A stretch of 64,000 bases of DNA from Enterococcus termitis (GCF_001730305.1 NZ_MIJY01000001.1:434001-498000), one strand, 5' to 3'; positions 9,103 to 18,670 are shown, counted from the first letter of the stretch. Numbers and translations are program-made. The notes: a model not told the origin generated them from the sequence alone.

Positions 9103-10149
9103 ATGAAAAGCAATTCTAAAACAAAAATTTTTGTGAATATTGGTCTATTGGCACTATTTATTGGCGTGATCATTTATGTGATGGATAATTCCCTTAGCGA
9201 CATATTTGCTCAGTTATTAGAAACAAGCTGGCTTGTAGTTGTGCTAGTTGTTTTATTCGGCGTAGCCTATCAAATTGTTGAAGGGCGCTCGATCAAGGAG
9301 ATTGCCTCGCATTTTCAAGAAGATTTCTCAACAAAAGATGGATTCTTTACTTCTTGTTACGTGGCGTTTTACCGGATTGTCTCTTTTGGGACAGGCACGC
9401 TGCTTTCAGAAATTTATTTTTATAAGAAAAAAGGATTAGCGGTCTCTCAAGGTGTTGGCGTGACGGCACTGCATATGATCATGTATAAAGTGGCTGTGAT
9501 TTTTTTATCTGTTTTAGGTCTTATTTTTCAATTTTCTTTATTTTATGAACGCGCGCCTAAAATGATTCCGTTTATTTTAGTAGGTGTGGTTCTGACCTTT
9601 TTGATTATTTTTTCTTTACTGGTTCTTTCAAGCAGTATCAATCTTCAAATTTTACTGATCACGTGGGCAAACAAGCTATTTAAACGCAAGCGACTACGTG
9701 ATTGGGTAGATAAGTGTAATCTACAGATCTATTCACTGAGAGAGACCGTTCAGACAATCATCAAAGATCGTTCAGCGCTGCTTCGTATTTTTGGCTGGAA
9801 TGTTGGAAAATTATTATTTTGGTACGTTATTCCTTATGTCGTATTAGTTGAAAATCATCCCAACATCGATTTTCTGCTAGTCGTCTCATTTACAAGCTTT
9901 GCAGTGATTTTATCCGGTGTATTTCCAACACCTGCTGGAATCGGTCCTTTTGAATTTGTTTATTTGTTATTGTTTAAACCGTTAGTGGGCACCGTAGATG
10001 CTGTTTCTTCGTTGTTGCTGTATCGCTTCGGTAGCTTTGTTTTGCCTTTTTTAATTGGTTTTGTATTTGTAGTCGTTGAAAAAAGAAGACAAATCAAATC
10101 GGAACTTCAAGCTGTTAGAGAAGACAAACAGAGCATGATTGATGACTAA
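9103..10149 (+). CDS. Lysylphosphatidylglycerol synthetase-type membrane domain protein (YbhN/UPF0104 family)
   Basis: Polytopic membrane protein of 348 residues with about eight hydrophobic segments, matching the flippase-like domain of MprF/AglD-type proteins but without the aminoacyl-transferase domain. Recognisable parts are the EGRSIKEI region and the conserved GVFPTPAGIGPFEFVYLLLF in the last third. Such stand-alone domains are thought to act in lipid or glycolipid handling; no specific substrate can be inferred. ATG 9103 is preferred to an in-frame TTG at 9091 because GGGAG lies just before it. It lies 32 bases after the DUF1294 gene and is likely in the same operon. Confidence 0.75.
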   Translation: MKSNSKTKIFVNIGLLALFIGVIIYVMDNSLSDIFAQLLETSWLVVVLVVLFGVAYQIVEGRSIKEIASHFQEDFSTKDGFFTSCYVAFYRIVSFGTGTLLSEIYFYKKKGLAVSQGVGVTALHMIMYKVAVIFLSVLGLIFQFSLFYERAPKMIPFILVGVVLTFLIIFSLLVLSSSINLQILLITWANKLFKRKRLRDWVDKCNLQIYSLRETVQTIIKDRSALLRIFGWNVGKLLFWYVIPYVVLVENHPNIDFLLVVSFTSFAVILSGVFPTPAGIGPFEFVYLLLFKPLVGTVDAVSSLLLYRFGSFVLPFLIGFVFVVVEKRRQIKSELQAVREDKQSMIDD

Positions 10150-10249
10150 TATAAGAGTTGAAATCGACTGACTATGCGAAATGAAAAAACGAATTGATTA
10201 AAGATACAAAAAAGAAAATGAGAAAAACGAATCACACTAAAATAAAATG

Positions 10250-10294
10250 ACAGACTAAAATGTTGCTGTGGCAGCGTTTGGGTCTGTTTTTTTT
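10250..10294 (+). terminator. Intrinsic terminator
   Basis: ACAGAC/GTCTGT outer stem with an inner GCTG/CAGC helix, followed by eight T. Confidence 0.8.
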
Positions 10295-10385
10295 AATAAT
10301 CAAAGTTTTTTATTAGAAGTTGGAGAAAGAATAGTATTTTAGATAATAAATTACTGATAAAACGACTATTTGTACGGGGAAAAGC

Positions 10386-10414
10386 TTGTTTAAAGACTCA
10401 AAAATGATTATGAT
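10386..10414 (+). promoter_or_regulatory. Putative permease promoter
   Basis: TTGTTT and TATGAT with 17 bases between, 42 bases before the start codon. Confidence 0.5.
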
Positions 10415-10455
10415 TAAAAAGATATTTTATACCATAAATGATTAGGAGTGTTTAC

Positions 10456-11895
10456 ATGGAACAAAAGCAACTACGATGGTTTACCGTAGGTTTGATTGCC
10501 TTCAACATGGTTTGGGGATTAGGTAATGTAGTGAATAACTATGCACAACAGGGAATTTCTGTTGTGACGTCTTGGATTTTGATTTTGGTCTTATATTTTA
10601 TTCCATATGCGTTGATCGTTGGTCAATTAGGCTCAACCTTTAAAGACAGCAGCGGTGGTGTTAGTTCATGGGTACAAAACACGAGCAACAAGCGTCTAGC
10701 TTACTATGCTGCGTGGACTTACTGGGTCGTTCATATTCCTTATTTAGCACAAAAACCTCAACTAGTTTTAATTGCTTTTGGTTGGGCGATTCAAGGAAAT
10801 GGCAACATTGTAAGTAATTTTTCTGTAGTAGGGATCACGTTGATTTCCTTAGCGATCTTCTTGATCTTTTTACTATTATCAACAAAAGGCTTGATGACAC
10901 TGAAAGTGATCGGTGGTATGGCTGGAACAGCAATCTTCTTTATGTCTATGTTGTTTATCTTATTAGCGATCGGTGCGCCGATGATGAACTCAACAGTAGA
11001 ATTTGCTACACCACACATGGACAAGGTCAGTACGTATATTCCTAAGTTCGATTTTAGCTATTTTACCACGGTTTCCATGCTGGTATTCGCAGTTGGGGGA
11101 GCAGAAAAAATTTCTCCTTATGTAAATTCAATGAAAAATCCAGCAAAAGAATTTCCAAAAGGAATGATCTTTTTAGCCTCAATGGTTGGTGTTTCAGCGG
11201 TACTCGGTTCATTTGCAATGGGGATGTTGTTTGCAAGTAACAATATTCCAGATGATTTGATGGCAAATGGTGCCTACACAGCTTTCCAACTCTTAGGAGA
11301 GTATTATGGCGTGGGCAATTTATTAATGATTATCTATGCAATCACAAATGGGATCGGGCAAATTTCAGCTCTGGCATTTTCAATCGATGCACCGTTACAA
11401 ATTCTTTTAGCAGATGCTGATCCTGATTATGTACCTGAAGCGCTACGTAAGAGAAGTAAAAAAGGAACGTTAGTCAATGGTTATCTATTAACAGGTATTT
11501 TAGTAAGTATCATTATTGTTTTACCAATGTTTGGGATTGAAAATATTCAAGAGCTTGTAAAATGGCTGACAAACTTGAATTCAGTTGTAATGCCGATGCG
11601 TTATCTATGGGTATTCTTTGCCTATATGATGCTGAATAAGGCCTACAAAAATTACAATTCAGAGTATAAATTCATTAAAAATCCAAAGATCGCTTTTGGG
11701 TTCGGTTTATGGTGTTTCTTATTTACAGCATTTGCATGTATTTTAGGAATGGTACCAAAAGTCGATTTCAGTGCCAATCCAAAAGCCTGGTTCTTCCAGT
11801 TAGCTTCAAATGTAATCACGCCGATTGTGCTTATTTTATTAGGGATGATTTTACCTGCACTTGCACGTCGTGATAAAAAGAAAGCAAGCGTATAA
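10456..11895 (+). CDS. APC-superfamily amino acid permease
   Basis: Membrane transporter of 479 residues with about 12 hydrophobic segments, resembling the glutamate/GABA-antiporter-like branch (YjeM/GadC group) of the APC superfamily. The first helix has the family-like GLIAFNMVWGLGNVVNNYA. Helix 6 has SMLVFAVGGAEKISPYV, comparable to the substrate-binding FxGxE motif. The substrate is not determinable. ATG 10456 follows TTAGGAGTG by a normal distance; an in-frame ATG at 10438 lies upstream of that site and is rejected. A strong terminator follows. Confidence 0.85.
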   Translation: MEQKQLRWFTVGLIAFNMVWGLGNVVNNYAQQGISVVTSWILILVLYFIPYALIVGQLGSTFKDSSGGVSSWVQNTSNKRLAYYAAWTYWVVHIPYLAQKPQLVLIAFGWAIQGNGNIVSNFSVVGITLISLAIFLIFLLLSTKGLMTLKVIGGMAGTAIFFMSMLFILLAIGAPMMNSTVEFATPHMDKVSTYIPKFDFSYFTTVSMLVFAVGGAEKISPYVNSMKNPAKEFPKGMIFLASMVGVSAVLGSFAMGMLFASNNIPDDLMANGAYTAFQLLGEYYGVGNLLMIIYAITNGIGQISALAFSIDAPLQILLADADPDYVPEALRKRSKKGTLVNGYLLTGILVSIIIVLPMFGIENIQELVKWLTNLNSVVMPMRYLWVFFAYMMLNKAYKNYNSEYKFIKNPKIAFGFGLWCFLFTAFACILGMVPKVDFSANPKAWFFQLASNVITPIVLILLGMILPALARRDKKKASV

Positions 11896-11967
11896 TAAGA
11901 AGTAGAAAATATGATTAACGGAATGAATCTTTTCATTGATAATCATTCTCTTAATCTAAATAAATTG

Positions 11968-12010
11968 ATATTCACGAAAAATTGTTCTCAATTTTTCGTG
12001 AATATTTTTT
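11968..12010 (+). terminator. Strong intrinsic terminator of the permease gene
   Basis: Perfect 17-base stem (5' arm 11968-11984, 3' arm 11989-12005) with TTCT loop, running into a T-tract. Confidence 0.92.
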
Positions 12011-12019
12011 CTTTTTCGG

Positions 12020-12047
12020 AGATGAGCCCTCCTTTCTCAGCTTTTTT
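12020..12047 (+). terminator. Second terminator-like hairpin
   Basis: AGATGAG pairs with CTCAGCT (one mismatch), followed by six T. Confidence 0.5.
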
Positions 12048-12120
12048 GTCCAAAAGTATGTTTTTGGATGGCTGTAAGGCTCCTAATCATTTGAAGATTA
12101 AATATAATATATAAATTAAT

Positions 12121-12167
12121 AAAAAAACTAAAATAACGATTTAAGTGTCTATTTTCTTAGTTTTTTT
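12121..12167. terminator. A/T-rich terminator-like hairpin
   Basis: AAAAAAACTAA pairs with TTAGTTTTTTT. The symmetric A and T runs would allow use in both directions. Confidence 0.5.
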
Positions 12168-12293
12168 CTTTTAATTGAGTATATTTGTAAAAAAATGAGA
12201 ACAATTTCTTTCGATTATAGGTATAATAGAATAGAAACTGTGTTCTTTTTTCTAAAAAAATGATACGATCTATAAAGGAAAAAAATTGAGGAA

Positions 12294-13808
12294 GTGAGAA
12301 CGATTAGTAAACGACAACGTCAATCAGAAAAAGAAGAACGATCAACTGTTCTCTGTAAAGAAGTTGATCCGGATTATTTAGGCCGTGAAGTTTATGCCGA
12401 TGATGTAGAAACTCCATACGCTTTTTATTTGGTTAGAAAACTGAATTTAGCAAAGGATTATCAAAATTTAGCTGAAGGCGAAGCTTTTTTTGATGCGATT
12501 TGTGATAGCTGGGATGCTACGGAAGATTTTGAGGAACTAGTTGTAAAGAAAATCTACATGTATGTTGAAACGGAAATCATGTATTATACGTTGCTTATGG
12601 GTAGTTTTGAACCGACTAGAAGAGAACTGCGAATGAATTTGAAAAAGTGGTTTGAAGAAATCAGCATCGAAAAACAAGAACGTGGACTTGTTTATAAAGG
12701 TGATTCTGAGTTAAACTCTGGCGAAGTTCAGGGAATGATGAAGCAAATGATCGAAACCTCAAATGAGATTTTTCGTTTACGGAAAATGATCAATGATCTA
12801 ACGGAAACAATCAATCAAGGACAACTTGAGTTGCAGGCGACACACAAAAATCCGATTATCTCTAGAAGTATACAAACGATTCATTTAAAGCGCGCTCAAC
12901 CTTTAGTGATCGAAGCTGAAAAAGCAGATATGGTTGAAGCCGAGCCAAAAGAAACTCAATCAGTCAATATCGAGGTGGAATTAGTAAACGAGATCGAAGC
13001 AGATGAAGAAGCCGTTTCGAATGAAGCAGAAACAGCAGAAGTGGAAAATGAGGCAACAAAAGAAGTAGAAAAAAAGTTGGAGAACGAATTGGTGGAAAAA
13101 CCAGTTCAAGAAGATTCCCCAACAGACGAACCTACAGTTTATCCAAATCAAGAAATAGAAGATGAAGCAGAAAAGCCGATCCTTTCTAAAAAAGAACGCA
13201 GTGCAATGAAGCTAAAACGAAACAAAAGAGTGAAAGATCAACAACCAGAGATCGATGAATCAGAAGACACAGTTACAGAACCTTTTGACCTTTCACAATT
13301 AAAAGTTAAGAAATACAATACAAGAAAAGCAACGCCAAGTAACTGGCCGCGTTTTTCAAAACAACTGAAAATAAGTAAAAGGGTCGATGCACCTGCGAAA
13401 ATCCCTAACTTCTCTAAATCAGAAATGGAGAACTTAGAAGATGAAATCTACTTATGTTTCATGAATAAGCGTATGCGCTTAGGAGCTAAGAAAAGCCATA
13501 ACCAAAAGAAAAGTATTTTGCGTTCTGAGTTGTTAGCACAAATCAATCAAGCAGAATATTTAAACTATTCTTGGGGCCAAGTGCTGCGGATACGCAAAGA
13601 AGATGTTTTGATTTGTGGACGTCTTAGTTGTGCAGGTTTAGTTGCTTCTCTAGATGAGTTTTTACAAGAGATGAAAGAACTTGCTTACAGTCGTTCTTTA
13701 TTTGGTAAAAAAGTTCGCTGCTCTGTTGATTTACTTCGTCGCTTGGAAGGCTATATTTTGATGGATCAATACATGCAGAACCTAAGTTTGATGCCTGTTG
13801 AGAAGTAA
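12294..13808 (+). CDS. Unrecognised 504-residue protein with acidic linker
   Basis: I do not recognise this protein. No signal peptide or membrane segment is visible. Residues 1-190 look folded and helical, with aromatic-rich EIMYYTLLMGSFEP and a short coiled-coil-like FRLRKMINDLTETI. About 215-300 is a very glutamate-rich, probably disordered linker with few hydrophobics. About 300-340 is strongly basic (KLKRNKRVKD). The last ~120 residues form another helical, basic domain. GTG at 12294 is the only usual start near the 5' end of the frame. AAAGGAA lies 13 bases upstream and GAGGAA is almost adjacent, so the start is uncertain. It has its own terminator and precedes dinG. Confidence 0.7.
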   Translation: MRTISKRQRQSEKEERSTVLCKEVDPDYLGREVYADDVETPYAFYLVRKLNLAKDYQNLAEGEAFFDAICDSWDATEDFEELVVKKIYMYVETEIMYYTLLMGSFEPTRRELRMNLKKWFEEISIEKQERGLVYKGDSELNSGEVQGMMKQMIETSNEIFRLRKMINDLTETINQGQLELQATHKNPIISRSIQTIHLKRAQPLVIEAEKADMVEAEPKETQSVNIEVELVNEIEADEEAVSNEAETAEVENEATKEVEKKLENELVEKPVQEDSPTDEPTVYPNQEIEDEAEKPILSKKERSAMKLKRNKRVKDQQPEIDESEDTVTEPFDLSQLKVKKYNTRKATPSNWPRFSKQLKISKRVDAPAKIPNFSKSEMENLEDEIYLCFMNKRMRLGAKKSHNQKKSILRSELLAQINQAEYLNYSWGQVLRIRKEDVLICGRLSCAGLVASLDEFLQEMKELAYSRSLFGKKVRCSVDLLRRLEGYILMDQYMQNLSLMPVEK

Positions 13809-13860
13809 AGAGTCTTCAAAACATGAGAGTACTTTTGTTACCAGTGTTTATTCAGATAGT

Positions 13861-13910
13861 AAGTGTTTGGGGTGTGACTTGTAAAGTTATGCTCCAAGCA
13901 CTTCTTTTTT
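13861..13910 (+). terminator. Long wobble-rich terminator
   Basis: An 18-base stem (13861-13878 with 13886-13903) closes without mismatch if five G-U pairs are allowed. The loop is TTGTAAA and a run of T follows. Confidence 0.85.
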
Positions 13911-13994
13911 ATTTTCTGAAGGGAGCAAACTAAGACTAAAAAAAATTGCCGTTTTGTAGTATAATCTTCAAGGATAGAGAAAGGCGGGAAGGTA

Positions 13995-16760
13995 ATGAAA
14001 AAAAGTCAAGTATACGCAGTTGTTGATATCGAAACAACTGGAACGGATGCTGCTGTAGACCGAATCATTCAGTTCGGCTGTGTGCTGATCCAAAATGGCG
14101 AAATCATTTCCCGGTTTGCGACAGATGTCAATCCTAATCAGGCAATCTCAAAACAAATCCAAAAGCTCACTGGTATCAGCAATGCAAGAGTGCAAAAAGC
14201 ACCCTACTTTGAAGATGTTGCCTTAACGATCTATAATCTTTTAGCTGATACAGTTTTTGTAGCTCATAATATCTATTTTGATTATTCATTTTTAACACAA
14301 GAATTGATTCGCTGTGGTGCGCCCAAGTTAGCGATACCTGGAATCGATACAGTTGAACTAGCACAGATATTCTTACCGACAGAAAAGAGTTTTCGTTTAG
14401 GCGATCTTTCTGAAAGTCTTGGTCTGAACCATGATAACCCTCATCAAGCAGATAGTGATGCACAAGTAACAGCAGAACTGCTATTGTTGATCGAAGCGAA
14501 AATGCGCCGTTTACCGTTGATTACTATGGAAACAATCGATCAATTAAGTCAGCAAACGGGAATGGATACTAGCAGTTATATTCATCATATCTATGAGGAG
14601 ATGAAACAAAATATTTTGCCGTTGTCTGAAGATATTCGAATCGTTTCAGGCATCGGTGTTAGAAAAAAAGAAGTTCCTTTGTTTGAAGAAAAACTTTACG
14701 GAGATCCAGTGTTTCCTAAGAAGAAAAAAGCCAAAGAAAAGCTGTTTGATCAAACGATTCACTATCGCTCGGAACAAAGTCGTATGATGAATTTGGTGTA
14801 CGATCACTTTACAACCAATGAAACCAAAGATTTATTTATTGAAGCGGCTACTGGTACGGGGAAATCATTGGGTTACTTATTTCCAATCAGCTATCTGGCG
14901 ACACCAGAAAATCCTGTGATTATCAGTACTGTGTCGATTGTTTTACAAAATCAGTTATTGGAAAAAGATATTCAGTTAGCCAATCAGATTTGTCCAAAAC
15001 CTTTAAGGGCTGTGATTATTAAGAGTCATCGGCACTATATCGATTTACAGCGTTTCAAAGCAACCTTGAAAAATCCGTTGCAGCAAAAGCAATATGCACT
15101 TTATCAAATGGGGGTTTTAGTTTGGTTGCTGGAAACTGTTACAGGTGATTTGGATGAATTACAGTTAACTAGCTTTAATCATATTTTCTGGCGCGATGTT
15201 GCTCATCGTGGACTTGATTTTTTATCGAACCAAGATCCATTGTATCAAGAAGATTTTGTTCGCTTCCTGTATAAAAAAGTCAGACAAAGTAATGTTTTGA
15301 TTGTGAACCACGCATTTTTGGCACAGGAAACGCTTAGAGAGACGGCACTTCTTCCTAAAAGTGCATATTTAATTATAGATGAAGCACATCATTTACCCGA
15401 CATTGCCGGTAAGATTTCTCATCGTCAATTTAACTACCTATCATTTAAAAAGCAGGTGGCTCTTTATTTAGAGGAAGATCAGTTGTTCGATCAAGTGAGT
15501 CACATTTTGGAAGAGGCAAAAGAAGATCAGCGATTACTAAGGATTTATTGTAATGCAGCGGATGATCTAGTAGAGGAATTTAGTGACCTTCTTTATGAGT
15601 TCGCTGCTCTATTTCCTAAGCAAAAACAGCAAACTATGGAAGATGTCATACTGACTAAGCCAGTGTTTGATCAGCTGTCTCTCGCTGGGGAAGCCTCCAT
15701 TCGAAAAATCGAGATTCTTTTGTCTGAAATGAAAGAAATCCAAAAAAGAATCCAGCAGTCAGTTGAGGAGCAGTTGGAAAAATATACGGCTTCTGATCGA
15801 ATTATTTTGGTTCGTCTATTGCAGTTTTTCGAACGGATCGACCATGTTTATGACTGTTTTGATATCTATGTCAATGAGTGGCACCCCCGCTGGATCAAAG
15901 AGTACAGTCGAACCTCTCAAGGGACGGGCATATTAGCAGTTAACGATCTTGAGGCGAGTATTTTACCTACTACAAGCTGGTATGAACGCTACCAACACAT
16001 TTTATACACTGGAGGAACTCTGAGGTTTGGTAATGACAAGAAGTATTTGCCTACTAAACTGGGTGTGCCGGATGCGCTATTCAAAACGTTGCCTGATCCT
16101 TATGATTATGAACAGCATGCGCGTTTATACATTCCAACAGATGGAATTTCTGTGAGTCAAACAAATAGTGCCGAATTTTCTGCTTACATCGCGTCGGTTA
16201 TCCAAGAGTTGGCACAGCAGAATCGCTCGATGTTAGTGCTGTTTACTTCACATGAGCTGCTCTCAAATGTGTATCATCGTATTCACCAGTCATTTCTTAA
16301 TGAAGGACGGGAGCTTTTAGCTCAAGGCATCAGTGGTAGCCGTGAAAAGATTTTAAAACGATTTGTCCATTCCAAAAATAGTATCTTATTAGGAGCAGAT
16401 AGTTTTTGGGAAGGTGTAGATTTGCCGGGAGATGCCTTATCACTATTGATCGTCACTCGGTTGCCCTTTGAAAATCCACAGCGACCCTTTGTCAAAGCGC
16501 GATACGATTATCTAGAAGAAAAAGGCATTCAGGCGTTTACTCACGAGGCACTGCCGAAAGCTACCTTACGTTTACGTCAAGCGTTAGGACGACTTATTCG
16601 TTCCAACAAAGACACAGGGGCGATGATCATTTTAGACCGCCGCTTGATCACAGCAAAATATGGCAAGCGTATGTTAAAAGCCTTGCCGAAAGATTTACCC
16701 GTCAAAGAGGCGCCATTAATGGAAATAACGGCGGAATTAAATGAATTTTTAAATCAATAA
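13995..16760 (+). CDS. dinG: DinG-type helicase with N-terminal DnaQ-like exonuclease
   Basis: Firmicutes DinG, 921 residues. The N-terminal ~170 residues are a DEDD 3'-5' exonuclease domain: VVDIETTGTD (Exo I), HNIYFDYSFL (Exo II) and HQADSDAQVTAEL (Exo III, with His-5-Asp spacing typical of DEDDh). The rest is a superfamily 2 Rad3/XPD-like helicase: Walker A EAATGTGKSLGYL near residue 290, DEAHH, then GADSFWEGVDLPGD and QALGRLIRS. No four-cysteine cluster is visible between Walker A and DEAH, as expected for the Gram-positive form, which is reported to act mainly as a nuclease. It begins the conserved dinG-ypmB-aspB-asnS order. AAGGCGGGAAGG precedes the ATG. Confidence 0.93.
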   Translation: MKKSQVYAVVDIETTGTDAAVDRIIQFGCVLIQNGEIISRFATDVNPNQAISKQIQKLTGISNARVQKAPYFEDVALTIYNLLADTVFVAHNIYFDYSFLTQELIRCGAPKLAIPGIDTVELAQIFLPTEKSFRLGDLSESLGLNHDNPHQADSDAQVTAELLLLIEAKMRRLPLITMETIDQLSQQTGMDTSSYIHHIYEEMKQNILPLSEDIRIVSGIGVRKKEVPLFEEKLYGDPVFPKKKKAKEKLFDQTIHYRSEQSRMMNLVYDHFTTNETKDLFIEAATGTGKSLGYLFPISYLATPENPVIISTVSIVLQNQLLEKDIQLANQICPKPLRAVIIKSHRHYIDLQRFKATLKNPLQQKQYALYQMGVLVWLLETVTGDLDELQLTSFNHIFWRDVAHRGLDFLSNQDPLYQEDFVRFLYKKVRQSNVLIVNHAFLAQETLRETALLPKSAYLIIDEAHHLPDIAGKISHRQFNYLSFKKQVALYLEEDQLFDQVSHILEEAKEDQRLLRIYCNAADDLVEEFSDLLYEFAALFPKQKQQTMEDVILTKPVFDQLSLAGEASIRKIEILLSEMKEIQKRIQQSVEEQLEKYTASDRIILVRLLQFFERIDHVYDCFDIYVNEWHPRWIKEYSRTSQGTGILAVNDLEASILPTTSWYERYQHILYTGGTLRFGNDKKYLPTKLGVPDALFKTLPDPYDYEQHARLYIPTDGISVSQTNSAEFSAYIASVIQELAQQNRSMLVLFTSHELLSNVYHRIHQSFLNEGRELLAQGISGSREKILKRFVHSKNSILLGADSFWEGVDLPGDALSLLIVTRLPFENPQRPFVKARYDYLEEKGIQAFTHEALPKATLRLRQALGRLIRSNKDTGAMIILDRRLITAKYGKRMLKALPKDLPVKEAPLMEITAELNEFLNQ

Positions 16761-16804
16761 GGAAAATAAATTTACGAGGTATCTATTAATCGACAACGAT
16801 TTTC

Positions 16805-16813
16805 TGATATAAT
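16805..16813 (+). promoter_or_regulatory. Extended -10 promoter for the ypmB-like gene
   Basis: TGATATAAT, a TGn-extended -10, with no clear -35. Confidence 0.5.
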
Positions 16814-16845
16814 GATAGCCAGTAAGTTTGGAAAGGGCGAGGCGA

Positions 16846-17352
16846 TTGCAGGGACAAAAAGAACAAGGTGAAGCAAAAAAAACAAAGATTCTTTTAGGAA
16901 TCATTACAGGTTTATTAGTGATCATTGTCATGCTCGTTATTTTTTATGTTCGATCTACGCATCCGTGGAAACAAGCTGAAAAAGAAGCAACGGCAATCGC
17001 GAAAGACTATGCACAACTAGAATCAGTCGATCATTTTTACTGGTTTACTCGAAAAGAAACCTCCTTCACGGTGACTGGAAAAGATGCCGATGGGAAAGAG
17101 CTAGTTGTCATTATTCCAAAATCAGGGAAAAATATTACAGTATTGAATCAAACCGATGGGGTGGAAGAAGGTCACATCCGTCAAATTATGGAAACAGATT
17201 ATAAAGAAAAGGACATTCAAAAAGTCAATCTTGGTTTGTATGATGGTCAACCGACTTGGGAAGTCATCGCTAAAAACGAGGATGCTTCATTATCTTATTA
17301 TTTGTTGTCCTTTGAAAAAGCCGAAGAGATCATGATCATAAAAAATGTCTGA
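16846..17352 (+). CDS. YpmB-like membrane-anchored protein (DUF5590 family)
   Basis: A 168-residue protein with a short lysine-rich cytoplasmic N-terminus, one membrane helix (IITGLLVIIVMLVIFYV, about residues 18-37) and an outside domain made of two PepSY-like repeats. The position between dinG and aspB matches ypmB of Bacillus, whose function is unknown. TTG 16846 is preferred as start because AAAGG lies nine bases upstream; an in-frame TTG at 16828 has no ribosome binding site. Confidence 0.75.
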   Translation: MQGQKEQGEAKKTKILLGIITGLLVIIVMLVIFYVRSTHPWKQAEKEATAIAKDYAQLESVDHFYWFTRKETSFTVTGKDADGKELVVIIPKSGKNITVLNQTDGVEEGHIRQIMETDYKEKDIQKVNLGLYDGQPTWEVIAKNEDASLSYYLLSFEKAEEIMIIKNV

Positions 17353-17430
17353 CGAGACGATTTATGCTATTCTAAGAAGAATAAAATCATGCGCATTTCT
17401 GTTATTAAAAAATGAATGGAGTAAGATTGT

Positions 17431-18621
17431 ATGGATATATCAATGCGAGCACAAAAATTAGAACCCTCAGTTACTTTAGCTGCATCAGCCAAAGCGAATG
17501 CACTAAAAGCTCAAGGTCAAAATGTTTTGAGTTTGACGGTCGGTGAGCCGGACTTTACGACGCCTAAAAATATTCAGCAGGCGGCGATTCAAGCGATTGA
17601 GAGTGGTAAAGCAAGCTATTATACTCCATCTGCGGGTATCAAAGAATTAAGACAAGCTGTTGCGACTTATATCAAAAGCAATTATCAACTAGATTACCAA
17701 GTGGAAAACGTGATTGTAACGGATGGCGCCAAGTTTGCGTTGTATTTACTTTTCCAAGCGGTCTTAAATCCTTTGGATGAAGTAATCATTCCTGTACCTT
17801 ATTGGGTGAGTTATGGTGAACAAGTTAAATTAGCAGAAGGCGTACCGGTGTTTGTTTCCTGTGCCCAAGAGCAGGAATTTAAAGTAACAGTTGCACAGCT
17901 GGAAGAGGCACGAACTGAAAAAACAAAAATATTGATTTTAAATTCCCCTTCTAATCCGACTGGGATGATTTATTCCGAAAAAGAACTGCGGGCAATCGGT
18001 GAATGGGCTGTGTTACATGATATTTTGATTGTATCAGACGATATTTATGGAAAATTAGTTTATAATGGTGCAGTATTCACACCGATCGCTACCTTGTCTG
18101 AAGCCATTCAAAAGCAAACAATTATCATCAACGGTGTTTCAAAAAGCTATGCGATGACGGGCTGGCGAATCGGGTATGCGGTTGGCGACAAAGCCATTAT
18201 CGCTACTATGAATGACATTGCCTCTCAATCGACTAGTAATCCGACTGCCGTCAGTCAATATGCGGCGATCGAAGCATTATCAGGAGAACAGGACACAGTT
18301 GAAACAATGAGACAAGCGTTTGAAGAACGGTTAAATAAAGTATACCCAATGTTTGCTGCGCTTCCAGGCTTCAAAATAGAAAAGCCTCACGGTGCATTTT
18401 ATCTTTTTCCAAATATCAAGGAAACGATGGACTTATGTGGGTACACAGATGTAACTGACTGGGTGGATGATTTATTAGCAGAAGCTCATGTAGCCTTAGT
18501 GACAGGAGCTGGCTTTGGAGCACCAGAAAATGTTCGGATCAGTTATGCAACGGATTTAGATACGTTAGAAGAAGCTGTTGCTAGGATCGCAGCATTTATC
18601 GAGGCAAAATCAACTAGATAA
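17431..18621 (+). CDS. aspB: Aspartate aminotransferase-type class I aminotransferase
   Basis: PLP enzyme of 396 residues that interconverts aspartate/2-oxoglutarate and oxaloacetate/glutamate. The PLP lysine lies in INGVSKSYAMTGWRIGYA. The N-terminal SLTVGEPDFTTP and NSPSNPTG are fold type I substrate and cofactor motifs. The place directly before asnS supports the aspartate assignment: oxaloacetate to aspartate to asparaginyl-tRNA. GGAG lies ~10 bases before the ATG. The gap to asnS is 49 bases with no terminator, so the genes are likely co-transcribed. Confidence 0.9.
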   Translation: MDISMRAQKLEPSVTLAASAKANALKAQGQNVLSLTVGEPDFTTPKNIQQAAIQAIESGKASYYTPSAGIKELRQAVATYIKSNYQLDYQVENVIVTDGAKFALYLLFQAVLNPLDEVIIPVPYWVSYGEQVKLAEGVPVFVSCAQEQEFKVTVAQLEEARTEKTKILILNSPSNPTGMIYSEKELRAIGEWAVLHDILIVSDDIYGKLVYNGAVFTPIATLSEAIQKQTIIINGVSKSYAMTGWRIGYAVGDKAIIATMNDIASQSTSNPTAVSQYAAIEALSGEQDTVETMRQAFEERLNKVYPMFAALPGFKIEKPHGAFYLFPNIKETMDLCGYTDVTDWVDDLLAEAHVALVTGAGFGAPENVRISYATDLDTLEEAVARIAAFIEAKSTR

Positions 18622-18670
18622 GAACACTTAATTCGGGATGGGCAAAAAAGAAATGAATGGAGAGACGATT

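Larger units (their letters stand above)
10150..10455. other. Intergenic region (306 bases)
   Basis: Contains the terminator of the upstream membrane-protein gene (10250-10294) and a promoter for the permease (10386-10414). I see no coding frame or structured RNA in the rest, which is simply A-rich. Confidence 0.7.
11896..12293. other. Hairpin-rich intergenic region (398 bases)
   Basis: Four hairpins lie in succession: 11968-12005, 12020-12042, 12049-12068 (TCCAAAA/TTTTGGA) and 12121-12167. Three carry T-tracts. A TATAAT at 12222-12227 may drive the next gene, though no good -35 is seen. No credible coding frame was found. Confidence 0.6.

Noticed and set aside
11911-12114. 67-codon open frame after the permease
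   Set aside because: It covers three hairpins including the 17-base terminator stem, and has no convincing ribosome site.
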